A stretch of 64,000 nucleotides of DNA from an uncultured Poribacteria bacterium. Its GTDB lineage: Bacteria > Poribacteria > WGA-4E > WGA-3G. Location of the stretch: contig OX638316.1 in NCBI GenBank assembly GCA_951812525.1, positions 4,830,506 through 4,894,505 of the forward strand, given 5' to 3'. Shown here piece after piece: positions 44,277 to 53,089 of this stretch (positions within the stretch are counted from its first letter, which is position 1; each line of letters starts with the position of its first letter). Below the pieces are notes generated by a model. The model was not told the DNA's origin. It saw nothing but the letters and a program-made list of their open reading frames with translations, and ran no database searches. Made by a program: the position numbers and the translations under genes.

Positions 44277-46463
44277 TTAATCCGACTGAAATGCGTCATA
44301 AATCTGTCGTGCTCTGTTTTCAACATCCCTTAAGTAATTTTGACCTATTTGTAGGGTGTAAAGTTCGGTTAAATCTCCACTCGCCTCGCCGAAGACTTTA
44401 GCAAATTTTTGACACTCCCCTTTATCACTACCAGAAGCGTAGGCTTTGGTCTTCGCATCTGTACCAGATTTTCGGATTTCAACGCACTTGTCACGAAATT
44501 TGAGAAAACTCCCGTCACCGACGAATCGGACATCCTCAAGTGCCGTGAAATCAAGACTCGGCAAAGCATCTGAAAGGATAGCGCGTGCCTGTTCTATGTC
44601 TATTTTCTTCTCCCGGACTGCAATGGCGATCCCAAGGAAAAACAGGTCGTTTTTGTCGCGTTTCGCTTCACCTTCCAACTTTGCTGCCCTAAGTTTTTCT
44701 GGATTCGGTTCAGACTCGTTGTAATATGTGATGTCCTCTCTGACATCGCAGGTTGCAGTGATTTGACTTTCGGCAAAAACAGCAGCAAGGTAATCAGACA
44801 GCGGTATATTTGCCTGTTTACAATGTGCAGCGAGTGCGGTAACGAGTACCATAGATTCGCCTGCCGACTTCTCACGCATCGCAATAGCGGTGCGACCGCC
44901 TTGACTTTGGATGAGTACTTCAGGACCGGTAATCATCCCACCACTCTCCTCACCAGCGAAAATCAACCTCGGTTGTACGCCGAGCGAAATCGTTTCGCCG
45001 TAGACATCTTGAATAACCACTGGGTCGTCTGGGGCATCAGCAATCTGCCGTTCAATTTTCTTCATAATTGCGGCAATTTCTTTGAAACCGACCGGCACGT
45101 TAATAACACTGACGTTGTTCGCAGCACCCCACTGATCCCAAGCCAATGCAGAAGGCGTTGTTTTAATCATGAACCGCGGATGATTTTTCCAGCATCCAGA
45201 GGTTTTGAGTTGCTTAGCATAGAAGTCCATCAACATGAGAAACGCTTGATTCGGTGTGTAAATCGTCAAGAGTCGGTTATCACCGAGATCAAGGAAATCA
45301 ATGCCGAGGTGCTCTAATGTTTCAGCTCGCGAGGTGTCTTCTATCTCACAGACGACAAGTCGATCACCATCCGGATCGGTCGCTTCAATAACAGTACCGA
45401 TGGGTTGCGATTTGAGTTTTGCCGCATAATCCGTGGATTTGACGACATCAAGAATACTGAAATCGCATCCGAGATCATAAAATTCAGCCTCACCAGTTTT
45501 CGGGTTCCGATCCAGCTTTCCTATATTGTGATAAAGCGGATCCGCCTCAACGTGGAGCCAACGGACAGAGTTAGCAATACCTAACCGCTCGAAGATGGCA
45601 CGCATCGGACGATACATACACCCACCAACACAATCGACGACTATCAAGGGTTTCACCTTTCGGATGAGGTTGAGATTCGCATCTGCGGCGACTCCACCCT
45701 TGAGATAACCGACATAAAGTTGCACGCCGTCGTGGAGTTCATCCAACCTCTCAAAATCGATGTGCTCGTCGGTATCTGAACTGAACTGAATAGGATAGCC
45801 TTCCGTTTCAGCGGTTTTGAGAATTTCTTCAATCTTGCTGACGAACCGCATGGATTCCTCGGGCAGGTATTGACTGCCTTGATTGTTAAGATCTTTGGTG
45901 GCGTTTTTAGTACTGACGGAGTGGCTTGATGTTACATGCTCGCCACCGTCTAAATCCAGCATGAAAATCAGGAAAGATGCCATCCAGATGGGCAACGTAC
46001 CAAAGCCCTTCGGCACGTACGTCCGAATGCCTTGAGCAGCCTGGATCCGAGCGATGTACTCGACGTATTTCTGCGAGTTGTAACGGACTTCGCACCCTGC
46101 AATTTTCTCAACCGACTTTCCGTCTGCGGTTTCGTTGGTGACGAGGCTTTTTCCGAGCGTCGCCAAGATAATCCCGATCTGGTTAATCGGGAAGCGGGTA
46201 TCCCACGGATATAAAATATTCTGTGGACCACGGATACCGGCAGTCGAGACCTGTGCTTCCTTGGCATAGTTGCGAAACCAATCCCAGAGATTCAAACGCT
46301 CAATTAGCTCCTTATCGAGATGGAATGTGAATGCGGCTGACTCGTCTTGTGGAAAAAGGGGTGTTTTGACAAAATCCGGTGTATTCTCTTCAACGACTGC
46401 GAAAAGCTGCTGTTCGGTGCGATCCCTTTTATAGCGATAGCTATCGTCAACTCTGATAATCAT
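44277..46463 (-). CDS. Large phosphohexomutase (phosphoglucomutase/phosphomannomutase) family protein
   Basis: 728 residues from ATG 46463 (AGGAGGGCG upstream), longer than the usual 450-580. Metal-binding loop ATDPDGDRLVV (residues about 360-370) is clear. The active-serine loop appears as HVTSSHSVSTKN. Sugar-binding loop region: IFAGEESGGMITGP. Last domain: FVGDGSFLKFRDKCVEIRKS with GTDAK. It isomerises sugar phosphates between C1 and C6. The N-terminal 150 residues and an insertion account for extra length. Confidence 0.82.
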   Translation of the reverse strand: MIIRVDDSYRYKRDRTEQQLFAVVEENTPDFVKTPLFPQDESAAFTFHLDKELIERLNLWDWFRNYAKEAQVSTAGIRGPQNILYPWDTRFPINQIGIILATLGKSLVTNETADGKSVEKIAGCEVRYNSQKYVEYIARIQAAQGIRTYVPKGFGTLPIWMASFLIFMLDLDGGEHVTSSHSVSTKNATKDLNNQGSQYLPEESMRFVSKIEEILKTAETEGYPIQFSSDTDEHIDFERLDELHDGVQLYVGYLKGGVAADANLNLIRKVKPLIVVDCVGGCMYRPMRAIFERLGIANSVRWLHVEADPLYHNIGKLDRNPKTGEAEFYDLGCDFSILDVVKSTDYAAKLKSQPIGTVIEATDPDGDRLVVCEIEDTSRAETLEHLGIDFLDLGDNRLLTIYTPNQAFLMLMDFYAKQLKTSGCWKNHPRFMIKTTPSALAWDQWGAANNVSVINVPVGFKEIAAIMKKIERQIADAPDDPVVIQDVYGETISLGVQPRLIFAGEESGGMITGPEVLIQSQGGRTAIAMREKSAGESMVLVTALAAHCKQANIPLSDYLAAVFAESQITATCDVREDITYYNESEPNPEKLRAAKLEGEAKRDKNDLFFLGIAIAVREKKIDIEQARAILSDALPSLDFTALEDVRFVGDGSFLKFRDKCVEIRKSGTDAKTKAYASGSDKGECQKFAKVFGEASGDLTELYTLQIGQNYLRDVENRARQIYDAFQSD

Positions 46464-46595
46464 CAACGCCCTCCTTGTAGGTTTAGACTTTTTTACATTC
46501 TATCATATCTTCATATTTTTTGGGAAAAAAAGAGAATTCGGAATTCTTTGGTTTCCAAAGAGATAGTTGATTTTCTCTGTGGTTTGTGTATAATT

Positions 46596-46608
46596 AACGT
46601 GAGTTCGA
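46596..46608. mobile_element. IS982-type end scar
   Basis: AACGTGAGTTCGA matches the 13-base terminal repeat of the IS982-type element at 9.25 kb with one mismatch. No adjoining transposase. Confidence 0.3.
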
Positions 46609-46624
46609 GAATAAAAATTCAAGT

Positions 46625-46706
46625 GTGATCGTAGGTTGGGTTGAGCCGCAAATGACCAAAACCCACCAGTTTATCAGAAAAATCTGAATCTTCAATAACA
46701 CATTTA
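46625..46706. repeat. Repeat C copy 1 (about 82 bp)
   Basis: GTGATCGTAGGTTGGGTTGA at the start; shared over its length with 61115-61201 (ACCAAAACCC, TTTAT-AGAAAAATCTGAA, TTCAATAACAC). A non-coding dispersed repeat. The remaining 46467-46951 holds no gene that I can support. Confidence 0.6.
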
Positions 46707-46951
46707 GGCAAATAGATGTAGCGAAACCCAACAAGAAAACGCTGCACCTGAGAATGTATCAGGTTATCGAACTCAGAATAATTTAAATTATGCACCTTTT
46801 TCGTCTCCAAATTGTGTCATTAATAAGTGTAAAGTGAGTCATTTTGGCATGAAAGACTCTGAAAAATCGGAACTTATACAAAAAACAGATCCGTAAATCA
46901 CACGTACCACTATAGACCCTATATATCGCCTCACTTGCAAGGAGACTTTCC

Positions 46952-47971
46952 ATGAAATATAAAAGCCGCTTCTCACTTTTTGTAGTAAGCATAATCGGAC
47001 TGTGTGCGAGCATTTCTCTTGTTTTTGCCAAAGCACCTGCCACTGCGAAAATCGTGTTTACCTCGGCGCGTGATGACAACCGCGAAATTTATATCATGAA
47101 CCCGGATGGAAGTGGACAGGAGAGACTTACCCACAACCGTGCTGATGATGCCATACCTACTTGGTCTCCGACGGGTGAAAAAATTCTATTTGCCTCTGAT
47201 CGGGATCGGTTCCCGCTAAGCCGAGACCTGTATTTAATGGAGCCTGATGGCAGAAACGTGCGGCGAGTGTTTGGCAAGTCGAAGGATAGATCTGGTGCGG
47301 CTTGGTCCCCAGATGGAAAACAAATTGCTTATAGAAGACGAGAACGGGATGTATCCTATATTTACATCGGTACAATAGATGGCAAAAAAGAGGAACGCGT
47401 GGCAGTTGGAGCCGCTCCGGCGTGGTCGCCTGACGGGACTGAAATAGCCTTTCTGGCTGGTTATGGGAGTGGTCTCGTACAAATCAATATATATAACCTG
47501 CGCACTAAAAAGCAGGAGACCATCTTCCCCCGAAACGTAGATTCATCGTGGATAAGCGGAGACTTAGATTGGTCTCCAACAGCAGATAAGATTGCTTTTT
47601 CTTGGAACCGGGAACCGCTTAGGAAAGACATTGACCTTGAGGCACTCTATACTATCAACAGCGATGGCACTGGTCTTCAACAGATTACAAGTGACGCTGC
47701 ACCGAGAGAAACTTCGCCGGTTTGGTCACCTCAAGGAGACGCACTCCTTTATGATAAGACTGATAGGGATAATCGCCTGCAAATCTTCAAAATAACATTG
47801 GGGAGCGATGTATCAGAACAACTCACAAATACCTTTATACCACCAGTATTTGGAAATTTTTTTCAAGCAAATAGTCCGGGGGATTGGTTTGATCCGGCGT
47901 ATGCATTGCCTGTTTCACCGCAACCACACTTGTTAACAACATCGTGGGGAGAAGTGAAAAGCAAAGACTGA
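46952..47971 (+). CDS. Secreted TolB-like (PD40) propeller protein, paralogue 1
   Basis: 339 residues. GCAAGGAGACTTTCC precedes the ATG. Signal peptide (FVVSIIGLCASISLVFA). PD40 blades: REIYIMNPDGSGQERLT, PTWSPTGEKILFASDRD, AAWSPDGKQIAYRR, PAWSPDGTEIAFLAG, PVWSPQGDALLYD. Terminal GDWFDPAYALPVSPQPHL is shared with the next protein. It probably acts in the periplasm or outside; function unknown. Confidence 0.87.
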   Translation: MKYKSRFSLFVVSIIGLCASISLVFAKAPATAKIVFTSARDDNREIYIMNPDGSGQERLTHNRADDAIPTWSPTGEKILFASDRDRFPLSRDLYLMEPDGRNVRRVFGKSKDRSGAAWSPDGKQIAYRRRERDVSYIYIGTIDGKKEERVAVGAAPAWSPDGTEIAFLAGYGSGLVQINIYNLRTKKQETIFPRNVDSSWISGDLDWSPTADKIAFSWNREPLRKDIDLEALYTINSDGTGLQQITSDAAPRETSPVWSPQGDALLYDKTDRDNRLQIFKITLGSDVSEQLTNTFIPPVFGNFFQANSPGDWFDPAYALPVSPQPHLLTTSWGEVKSKD

Positions 47972-47995
47972 ATTTGGAGGTCAAGGCTAATATCT

Positions 47996-49012
47996 ATGCT
48001 TTCAACGGGATTATTCATGAACCACAGATTTTTATTTTTCCTGTGCCTGCTTAGCTGTGTCCTAATAGGTATGTGTGCTTTCCCTATACTGGCAAAGGCA
48101 CCGAAGACTGCCAAAATTGTCTTTGCAGCAAATAGGACTGGCAATCGTGAAATTTATCTGATGAATCCAGATGGAAGCGAACAGGTAAACATCACACGAA
48201 ATAAAGCTGACGATGTCTCACCTGCTTGGTCCCCGACGGGTGAGTCTATCGCGTTTAGTTCCAACCGGGATGGCATTCGGGACTTGTATCTCATGGACGC
48301 AGATGGACGGAATGTTAGGAGAATGTTTGGAAAGCCTGCACAAAGGGCAAGTCCAGCATGGTCGCCTGATGGAAAACAGATTGCTTATAGGAGGTATGAA
48401 CAGGGTAAGCGGTTTATCTATATTGGGACAATAGAGAGCGAAAAAGAAGAACGTATGGCGATTGGCAGCGGTCCAGACTGGGCACCCGATGGGACTGAGA
48501 TCGCTTTTCTTACCGGATTTCCCGAACGTGTGCAAATCAGCATTCTTAACGTCAGCACACGTAAACAGAAAGTGCTCTTTCCTAAACCAGCGAGACCTTC
48601 GTGGATGGGAGGCGGTGTTGCTTGGTCTCCCTCAGGAAAGAAACTGGCATTTTCTTGGCTGCATAGGGTCCCGCTGAAGGATTTCATTGAAACGGAAACT
48701 ATCTATACCGTGAATCGAGATGGCACGGGACTCCAACAGATTCTTCCCGAAATAGGTCCTAGAGTTACTTCACCTGTCTGGTCACCACAGGGAGACGAAT
48801 TTCTTTACATCCAAGCGGACGATGTCCATGTGGCGCGTCCGATCAATTTGCAGATCTTCAAAATTGGAGTGAACGGTGGTGAACCGACGCAACTGACGCA
48901 TATTGGTTTGGGACACCATTTAGGTGGATGGTTTGATCCGGCGTATGCATTGCCTGTTTCACCGCAACCGAATTTACTAACGACGGTGTGGGGGCAAATG
49001 AAACAGAAATGA
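47996..49012 (+). CDS. Secreted TolB-like (PD40) propeller protein, paralogue 2
   Basis: 338 residues (or 331 from the ATG at 48017, which gives a cleaner signal peptide: RFLFFLCLLSCVLIG). Blades REIYLMNPDGSEQVNIT, PAWSPTGESIAFSSNRD, PAWSPDGKQIAYRR and PVWSPQGDEFLYI parallel those of the preceding gene, as does the end GGWFDPAYALPVSPQPNL. GGAGG is found at about 20 bases before the first ATG. It lies 24 bases after paralogue 1; a tandem duplication in one operon. Confidence 0.87.
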   Translation: MLSTGLFMNHRFLFFLCLLSCVLIGMCAFPILAKAPKTAKIVFAANRTGNREIYLMNPDGSEQVNITRNKADDVSPAWSPTGESIAFSSNRDGIRDLYLMDADGRNVRRMFGKPAQRASPAWSPDGKQIAYRRYEQGKRFIYIGTIESEKEERMAIGSGPDWAPDGTEIAFLTGFPERVQISILNVSTRKQKVLFPKPARPSWMGGGVAWSPSGKKLAFSWLHRVPLKDFIETETIYTVNRDGTGLQQILPEIGPRVTSPVWSPQGDEFLYIQADDVHVARPINLQIFKIGVNGGEPTQLTHIGLGHHLGGWFDPAYALPVSPQPNLLTTVWGQMKQK

Positions 49013-49057
49013 TATGTCCTGCTATCAATTACCACAAGAGAACTAACGTATGTAAAA

Positions 49058-50494
49058 CTACCGCTCCCGTCCTGAGATAAGCAAGTCAAACGAATTGCTC
49101 TGCCACCCACCATCCATAACGATGTTATCTCTCGTTTCACGCAGGCGATCGACCATACGCGCTTTCATGCGACGGAGGACATGCTTGTAGCCGAGATGAT
49201 TGGCTAAGTTATGGAGTTCGTGAGGATCGCTCTTCATGTCGTAGAGTTCGTCTTCGCTGTACGGGTTGTAGACGTACTTCCACGAATCCGTTCGGACCAT
49301 CCTAACAGAAGCAAGCGTCGGTTCGTATCCGTGAAATTCGGCGAACACATCATCTGGCCAATCCTCCACAGTTTCCCCTTGCAACAGTGACACAATTGAT
49401 CTGCCATCAATATTCTCAGGCATCGCTGCGTTGCCGAGTTCCAAAAATGTGGGCATCAAATCAACGAGGTTCACAAATTCATCACACGTTGTTCCGGGTG
49501 ATGTAGCACCTGGCCATCGGATCACGAGAGGAATGTGGTGCGTCTCCTCGTACATGTGAAAGCCTTTGTTGAAAAGTCGATGGCTGCCGAGCATATCACC
49601 ATGGTCGGTTGAATAGATAATAATAGTATTATCCGCCAAACCGTTTACTTCAAGGCAGTCGAAAATTCGTCGGACCTGGTCATCAATGAAGGTGCAGAAT
49701 CCCCAGTAGGCGGCGATGACTTTCTGCCAATCGGGCCATGTTAGGTGGCTGGCGTTCCATCGAAGCATCTCCTTCTGTTGGATGAGCGGTTTGTTAATGA
49801 ATTGCTCATCAAAGTTACCCCACCGTTCAACGGTATCCGGATCGTACATCGTGTCGTAAGGTGCTGGCACGGCGTACGGGAAATGAGGACCGAAGAAATT
49901 CGCAGCGATCATAAACGGTTGCTCGGAACCCGTATAACCGTTGATTAATTCAATCGTTTTATCTGCTGTCCACGCTTCCATCGTGCGTTCAGCAGGAAGT
50001 GGGAGTCTTCCATAGAAAGGTGCCTCGCCTCCCCACTCAAAGGGTTGGACAGCGTCCCTATCAATTCGGAAATCGATTCCGTCGTCGCGGAGCCACTGAT
50101 GCCATTCGCGATACGGATGCCACTTGTCGTAACCCCAGAACTCCGTGTCACCTTCTTTGGCGAGATGCCACTTACCCACACAACTCACCTGATAGCCTGC
50201 CTCCCCCAAGAGTTTTGGATATGCGGGTTTGTCGAGGATCTGGTTTGCAAACACGCCGTTGAAATTCCCCATGTTTGAAAGCTGCCCATGATTATGTGGA
50301 TAGAGTCCGGTGAGCAGTGACCCGCGTGCGGGTGAACAGAGCGCGATAGGGGTATAGGCGTTCGTAAATCGCATGCCTGTTGCGGCGATTTCGTCAACAG
50401 CAGGCGTTCTGCAAATTGGTGCGCCATTGCAGCCGAGCGAATCAAAACGCTGTTGGTCGGTGAGTAAGAAGAGGATATTAGGGGATTGTGCCAT
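49058..50494 (-). CDS. Type I sulfatase
   Basis: 478 residues. It hydrolyses sulfate esters. The formylglycine motif CSPARGSLLTG has its Cys at residue 53; the metal site starts NILFLLTDQQRFD and continues IIIYSTDHGDMLGSH. No signal peptide, so cytoplasmic or exported otherwise. To work, Cys53 must be converted to formylglycine; no functional FGE or anSME gene is seen in the window. It is convergent with the TolB-like pair. Sulfatases are expected in consumers of sponge or algal polysaccharides. Confidence 0.93.
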   Translation of the reverse strand: MAQSPNILFLLTDQQRFDSLGCNGAPICRTPAVDEIAATGMRFTNAYTPIALCSPARGSLLTGLYPHNHGQLSNMGNFNGVFANQILDKPAYPKLLGEAGYQVSCVGKWHLAKEGDTEFWGYDKWHPYREWHQWLRDDGIDFRIDRDAVQPFEWGGEAPFYGRLPLPAERTMEAWTADKTIELINGYTGSEQPFMIAANFFGPHFPYAVPAPYDTMYDPDTVERWGNFDEQFINKPLIQQKEMLRWNASHLTWPDWQKVIAAYWGFCTFIDDQVRRIFDCLEVNGLADNTIIIYSTDHGDMLGSHRLFNKGFHMYEETHHIPLVIRWPGATSPGTTCDEFVNLVDLMPTFLELGNAAMPENIDGRSIVSLLQGETVEDWPDDVFAEFHGYEPTLASVRMVRTDSWKYVYNPYSEDELYDMKSDPHELHNLANHLGYKHVLRRMKARMVDRLRETRDNIVMDGGWQSNSFDLLISGRER

Positions 50495-50545
50495 AATTCA
50501 TCCTTTTGTAGTTACCGGAAAACTGGTTGGGTATCTGCCTTAAGG

Positions 50546-51031
50546 TTAAGCGGGTTCGGATACGATAGCGATATTTTTCGGTCCCTTGAAGTCGAGTTCA
50601 ATTCGTTCAAACCGGACGGAATGTTGTCGATAGTAATCTTCAATTGCTGTCAACAACTCATACTGTCCGCGCCGCTGTTCGTCCCAGAAGTTACAGCACG
50701 GAATTATTACGGCGGGTCGAACAAGGGCTGCATCTCCCAATTCACGAAGAGCACCATCTGGATGGAGCCCAACCAACAGGTCATAATAGTCCGCCATATC
50801 GGGATCAAATTGTTCAGGTCGATGCTCAATACCTTTGAGTACAGTGCAACGTGGGTCAATGAGTTCGCATGCGAAATTTTTCTTTTTTTCGAGAAGGCGG
50901 GTCAATATTCCCTTTCCACCGGCGACATCAGCAATAGCGTGGACTGTACTGGTATATCGCTCGGCAATGAAATCGGCGAGGACCTCAAATCGCTGGGGAT
51001 CACCGTATACTGGGTGTTGATTTCTGCTCAT
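50546..51031 (-). CDS. Small methyltransferase-like protein
   Basis: 161 residues from ATG 51031. The glycine motif IADVAGGKGILTRLLEKK followed by ACELIDPRC fits SAM binding, and VRPAVIIPCCNFWDEQRRG is a distinct PCCNF stretch. The start overlaps the M29 gene stop by four bases (coupled). A longer upstream frame would overlap that gene fully, so the short form is preferred. Substrate unknown. Confidence 0.7.
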   Translation of the reverse strand: MSRNQHPVYGDPQRFEVLADFIAERYTSTVHAIADVAGGKGILTRLLEKKKNFACELIDPRCTVLKGIEHRPEQFDPDMADYYDLLVGLHPDGALRELGDAALVRPAVIIPCCNFWDEQRRGQYELLTAIEDYYRQHSVRFERIELDFKGPKNIAIVSEPA

Positions 51032-52140
51032 TTCAAGTTCTCCGGATTTAACGCCTCCAATGCTGGGTGGACAAATCGTCCGTCCTTGCGAATAAGGTTT
51101 CCGTCGAAATACATTTCTCCTCCGCCGTGCTCTGGCGTTTGAATCATTACCATATCCCAATGGACAGCCGATCGGACAGTGTTATCTGCCTCTTCGTAAG
51201 CTTGACCCGGTGTGAAGTGAAACGATCCAGCGATCTTCTCATCGAACAGGATATCGAGCATCGGATTTGTGATGTATGGGTTGAACGCAATCGAAAACTC
51301 ACCGATATAACGTGCCCCTTCATCTGTATCAAGAATGGCGTTCAGTCTTTCGCTATTATTCGCCGCTGCCTCGACGATTTTGCCGTTTTCAAAGCGGAGC
51401 CGGATGTCAGTAAATGTCGTTCCCTGATAGATAGTGGGAGTATTGAAACGGATAGTGCCGCTGACCGAATCTCGCACAGGTGCAGTGAAGCATTCGCCAT
51501 CAGGAATATTCTTCTCGCCAGCGCATGGGATAACCGGAATGTCCTTGATACTGAATCGCAGATCGGTATCCTCACCGAGGATGTGTACCTCATCCGTTTC
51601 CTCCATGAGAGATTTGAGCGGAACCATGGCGCGTTCCATTCGGCTGTAGTCGAGCGTGCAAACATCGAAATAGTAGTCCTCGAACGCCTCTGTGCTCATC
51701 TGTGCCTGCTGTGCCATCGCTGGGTAGGGCCAGCGTAGGACAACCCACTTCGTGTGTGGGACACGATAATCATTGAGTGGTCGTATCCAATACTTTTGAT
51801 AGCGCTGCATTGCCTCAGACGGAACATCAGACAACTCTGTGATGTTGTGGCTGCCGCGGATGCCGATGTAAGCCTGCACCTTTTTCATCCGATACGTTTC
51901 ATACTCGCCAATGAGTTTTATTCCGGCATCGTCTCCGCCGAGAATGATCTCACGTTGAATACGGTTCTGCTTGAGTTCAACAAGCGGAATCCCACCCGCC
52001 TTCCGAACGGATCGAATAAGGGCAATGACCATCTCCTGTGGGATGTCGATGCCTTCAATGAGCACAAATTCTCCGGGTTGGACTGTTGTGGAATGGTTCG
52101 TGAGAACGTCTGCGAGTTTATCAAGTCGTGGATCGTGCAT
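51028..52140 (-). CDS. Aminopeptidase of the M29 family
   Basis: 370 residues. M29 (thermophilic metalloaminopeptidase) proteins remove N-terminal residues with two metal ions. Signature elements: LTNHSTTVQPGEFVLIEGID, GEKNIPDGECFTAPVRDSVS (metal-binding Glu), GEFSIAFNPYI, DILFDEKIAGSFHFTPGQAY with His, and SAVHWDMVM. The length is near-normal (about 400). It is translationally coupled to the small methyltransferase-like gene downstream. Confidence 0.9.
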   Translation of the reverse strand: MHDPRLDKLADVLTNHSTTVQPGEFVLIEGIDIPQEMVIALIRSVRKAGGIPLVELKQNRIQREIILGGDDAGIKLIGEYETYRMKKVQAYIGIRGSHNITELSDVPSEAMQRYQKYWIRPLNDYRVPHTKWVVLRWPYPAMAQQAQMSTEAFEDYYFDVCTLDYSRMERAMVPLKSLMEETDEVHILGEDTDLRFSIKDIPVIPCAGEKNIPDGECFTAPVRDSVSGTIRFNTPTIYQGTTFTDIRLRFENGKIVEAAANNSERLNAILDTDEGARYIGEFSIAFNPYITNPMLDILFDEKIAGSFHFTPGQAYEEADNTVRSAVHWDMVMIQTPEHGGGEMYFDGNLIRKDGRFVHPALEALNPENLK

Positions 52141-52180
52141 ATTTACCTCAAAAGTAGTTTAGTTGGATAGAAAAATTTAC

Positions 52181-52786
52181 CTAAAAATTCAGAACCAAGG
52201 CATTTTCAGTGAGCGATGCCCACCATCCACTACTATCCGCCCGGACGCGTAATAGATGTGTGTTGCCCGGTGCATCGGTTGCGCCTAAACCGGGTTCGAT
52301 AACCTCTGTGTGTGGATCGCCTTCGAGTTGTCTAGCAATTTTATATTCTAAACGCTCAGGAGAACGGATAGCCAAGATATTTATAAGTTCTGCCGATTGT
52401 AGATCCAAGAGAAAATCGATGTTCCAGTGTAAAGTTTTACCATGTTTTGGCAATAGGTCGCGAGGTCCTAAACCACATTCGATAAACCGATTTATCATTT
52501 TTTCTCGGATGGTATGTGGTGGTTTATCACCTGTTCGGGTTGCATGTCGCATAAGCCGTCGCGACAGTGAAGTGGCACCTTTTTCCGAAAGTGCAGAGCC
52601 GATGTAAACATAATCACCCGCGGGTAGCGAAATAAGTTTTCCTTTCTTAAAGCGTCCGAATTGTAGGGCGGTGTCTTGCTTAAGGCGAATCCGTAAGATG
52701 TATGTTCCAGCTTGCGAGTCATCGCCGATAATAACGATGCTTGGGTGATACTTAAGCCGTGGCAGATAGTCATTTTTCAATATCAT
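52181..52786 (-). CDS. DUF123 (GIY-YIG-type) protein
   Basis: 201 residues. The N-terminal YILRIRLKQD and PAGDYVYIGSALSEKGATSLS RR-type pattern marks the GIY-YIG/DUF123 fold, with RLMRHATRTGDKPP and LHWNIDFLLD typical of DUF123. Members are predicted nucleases, some fused to endonuclease III. There is no signal. It lies upstream of the M29 gene, 40 bases apart, in the same direction. Confidence 0.85.
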   Translation of the reverse strand: MILKNDYLPRLKYHPSIVIIGDDSQAGTYILRIRLKQDTALQFGRFKKGKLISLPAGDYVYIGSALSEKGATSLSRRLMRHATRTGDKPPHTIREKMINRFIECGLGPRDLLPKHGKTLHWNIDFLLDLQSAELINILAIRSPERLEYKIARQLEGDPHTEVIEPGLGATDAPGNTHLLRVRADSSGWWASLTENALVLNF

Positions 52787-52854
52787 ACATAGCGACCTTC
52801 AGAGTAGTCTATCACAATTCAGAATAGATAGCAAGTATTGGCTTAGAAGCGACC

Positions 52855-52970
52855 AGGGGCATTTAGTTTTACATTTCAGGACTCTTCTGTAGGAGGGATT
52901 TCCCAATCCCGACGTATTCTCGCAGATGCCTAATGTATACGTAATTCTAAAATTTATCATAAATGACCCT
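52855..52970. repeat. MITE-like element, copy 5 (116 bp)
   Basis: AGGGGCATTTAGTTTTACAT to ATAAATGACCCT, with a diverged interior (contains AGGAGGGATTTCCCAATCCC). Flanks TTAGAAGCGA and TTATAAGCGA match 9 of 10, indicating target duplication. Confidence 0.7.
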
Positions 52971-52998
52971 TTATAAGCGATAGCGAAGCCACGCAAAA

Positions 52999-53018
52999 TT
53001 TTGTATCTTGATACAAAA
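52999..53018. promoter_or_regulatory. Perfect palindrome upstream of a membrane-protein gene
   Basis: TTTTGTATC-TT-GATACAAAA, 9-bp arms, about 72 bases before the start at 53090. It may be an operator for a dimeric regulator or a short hairpin; no flanking T tract favours termination. Confidence 0.4.
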
Positions 53019-53089
53019 ACAAAAATTGATTAGAATAAGACTCAGGCAGGATTGGAAAGACAAACGTACATTGGTGAGGTTGCAGCAAA

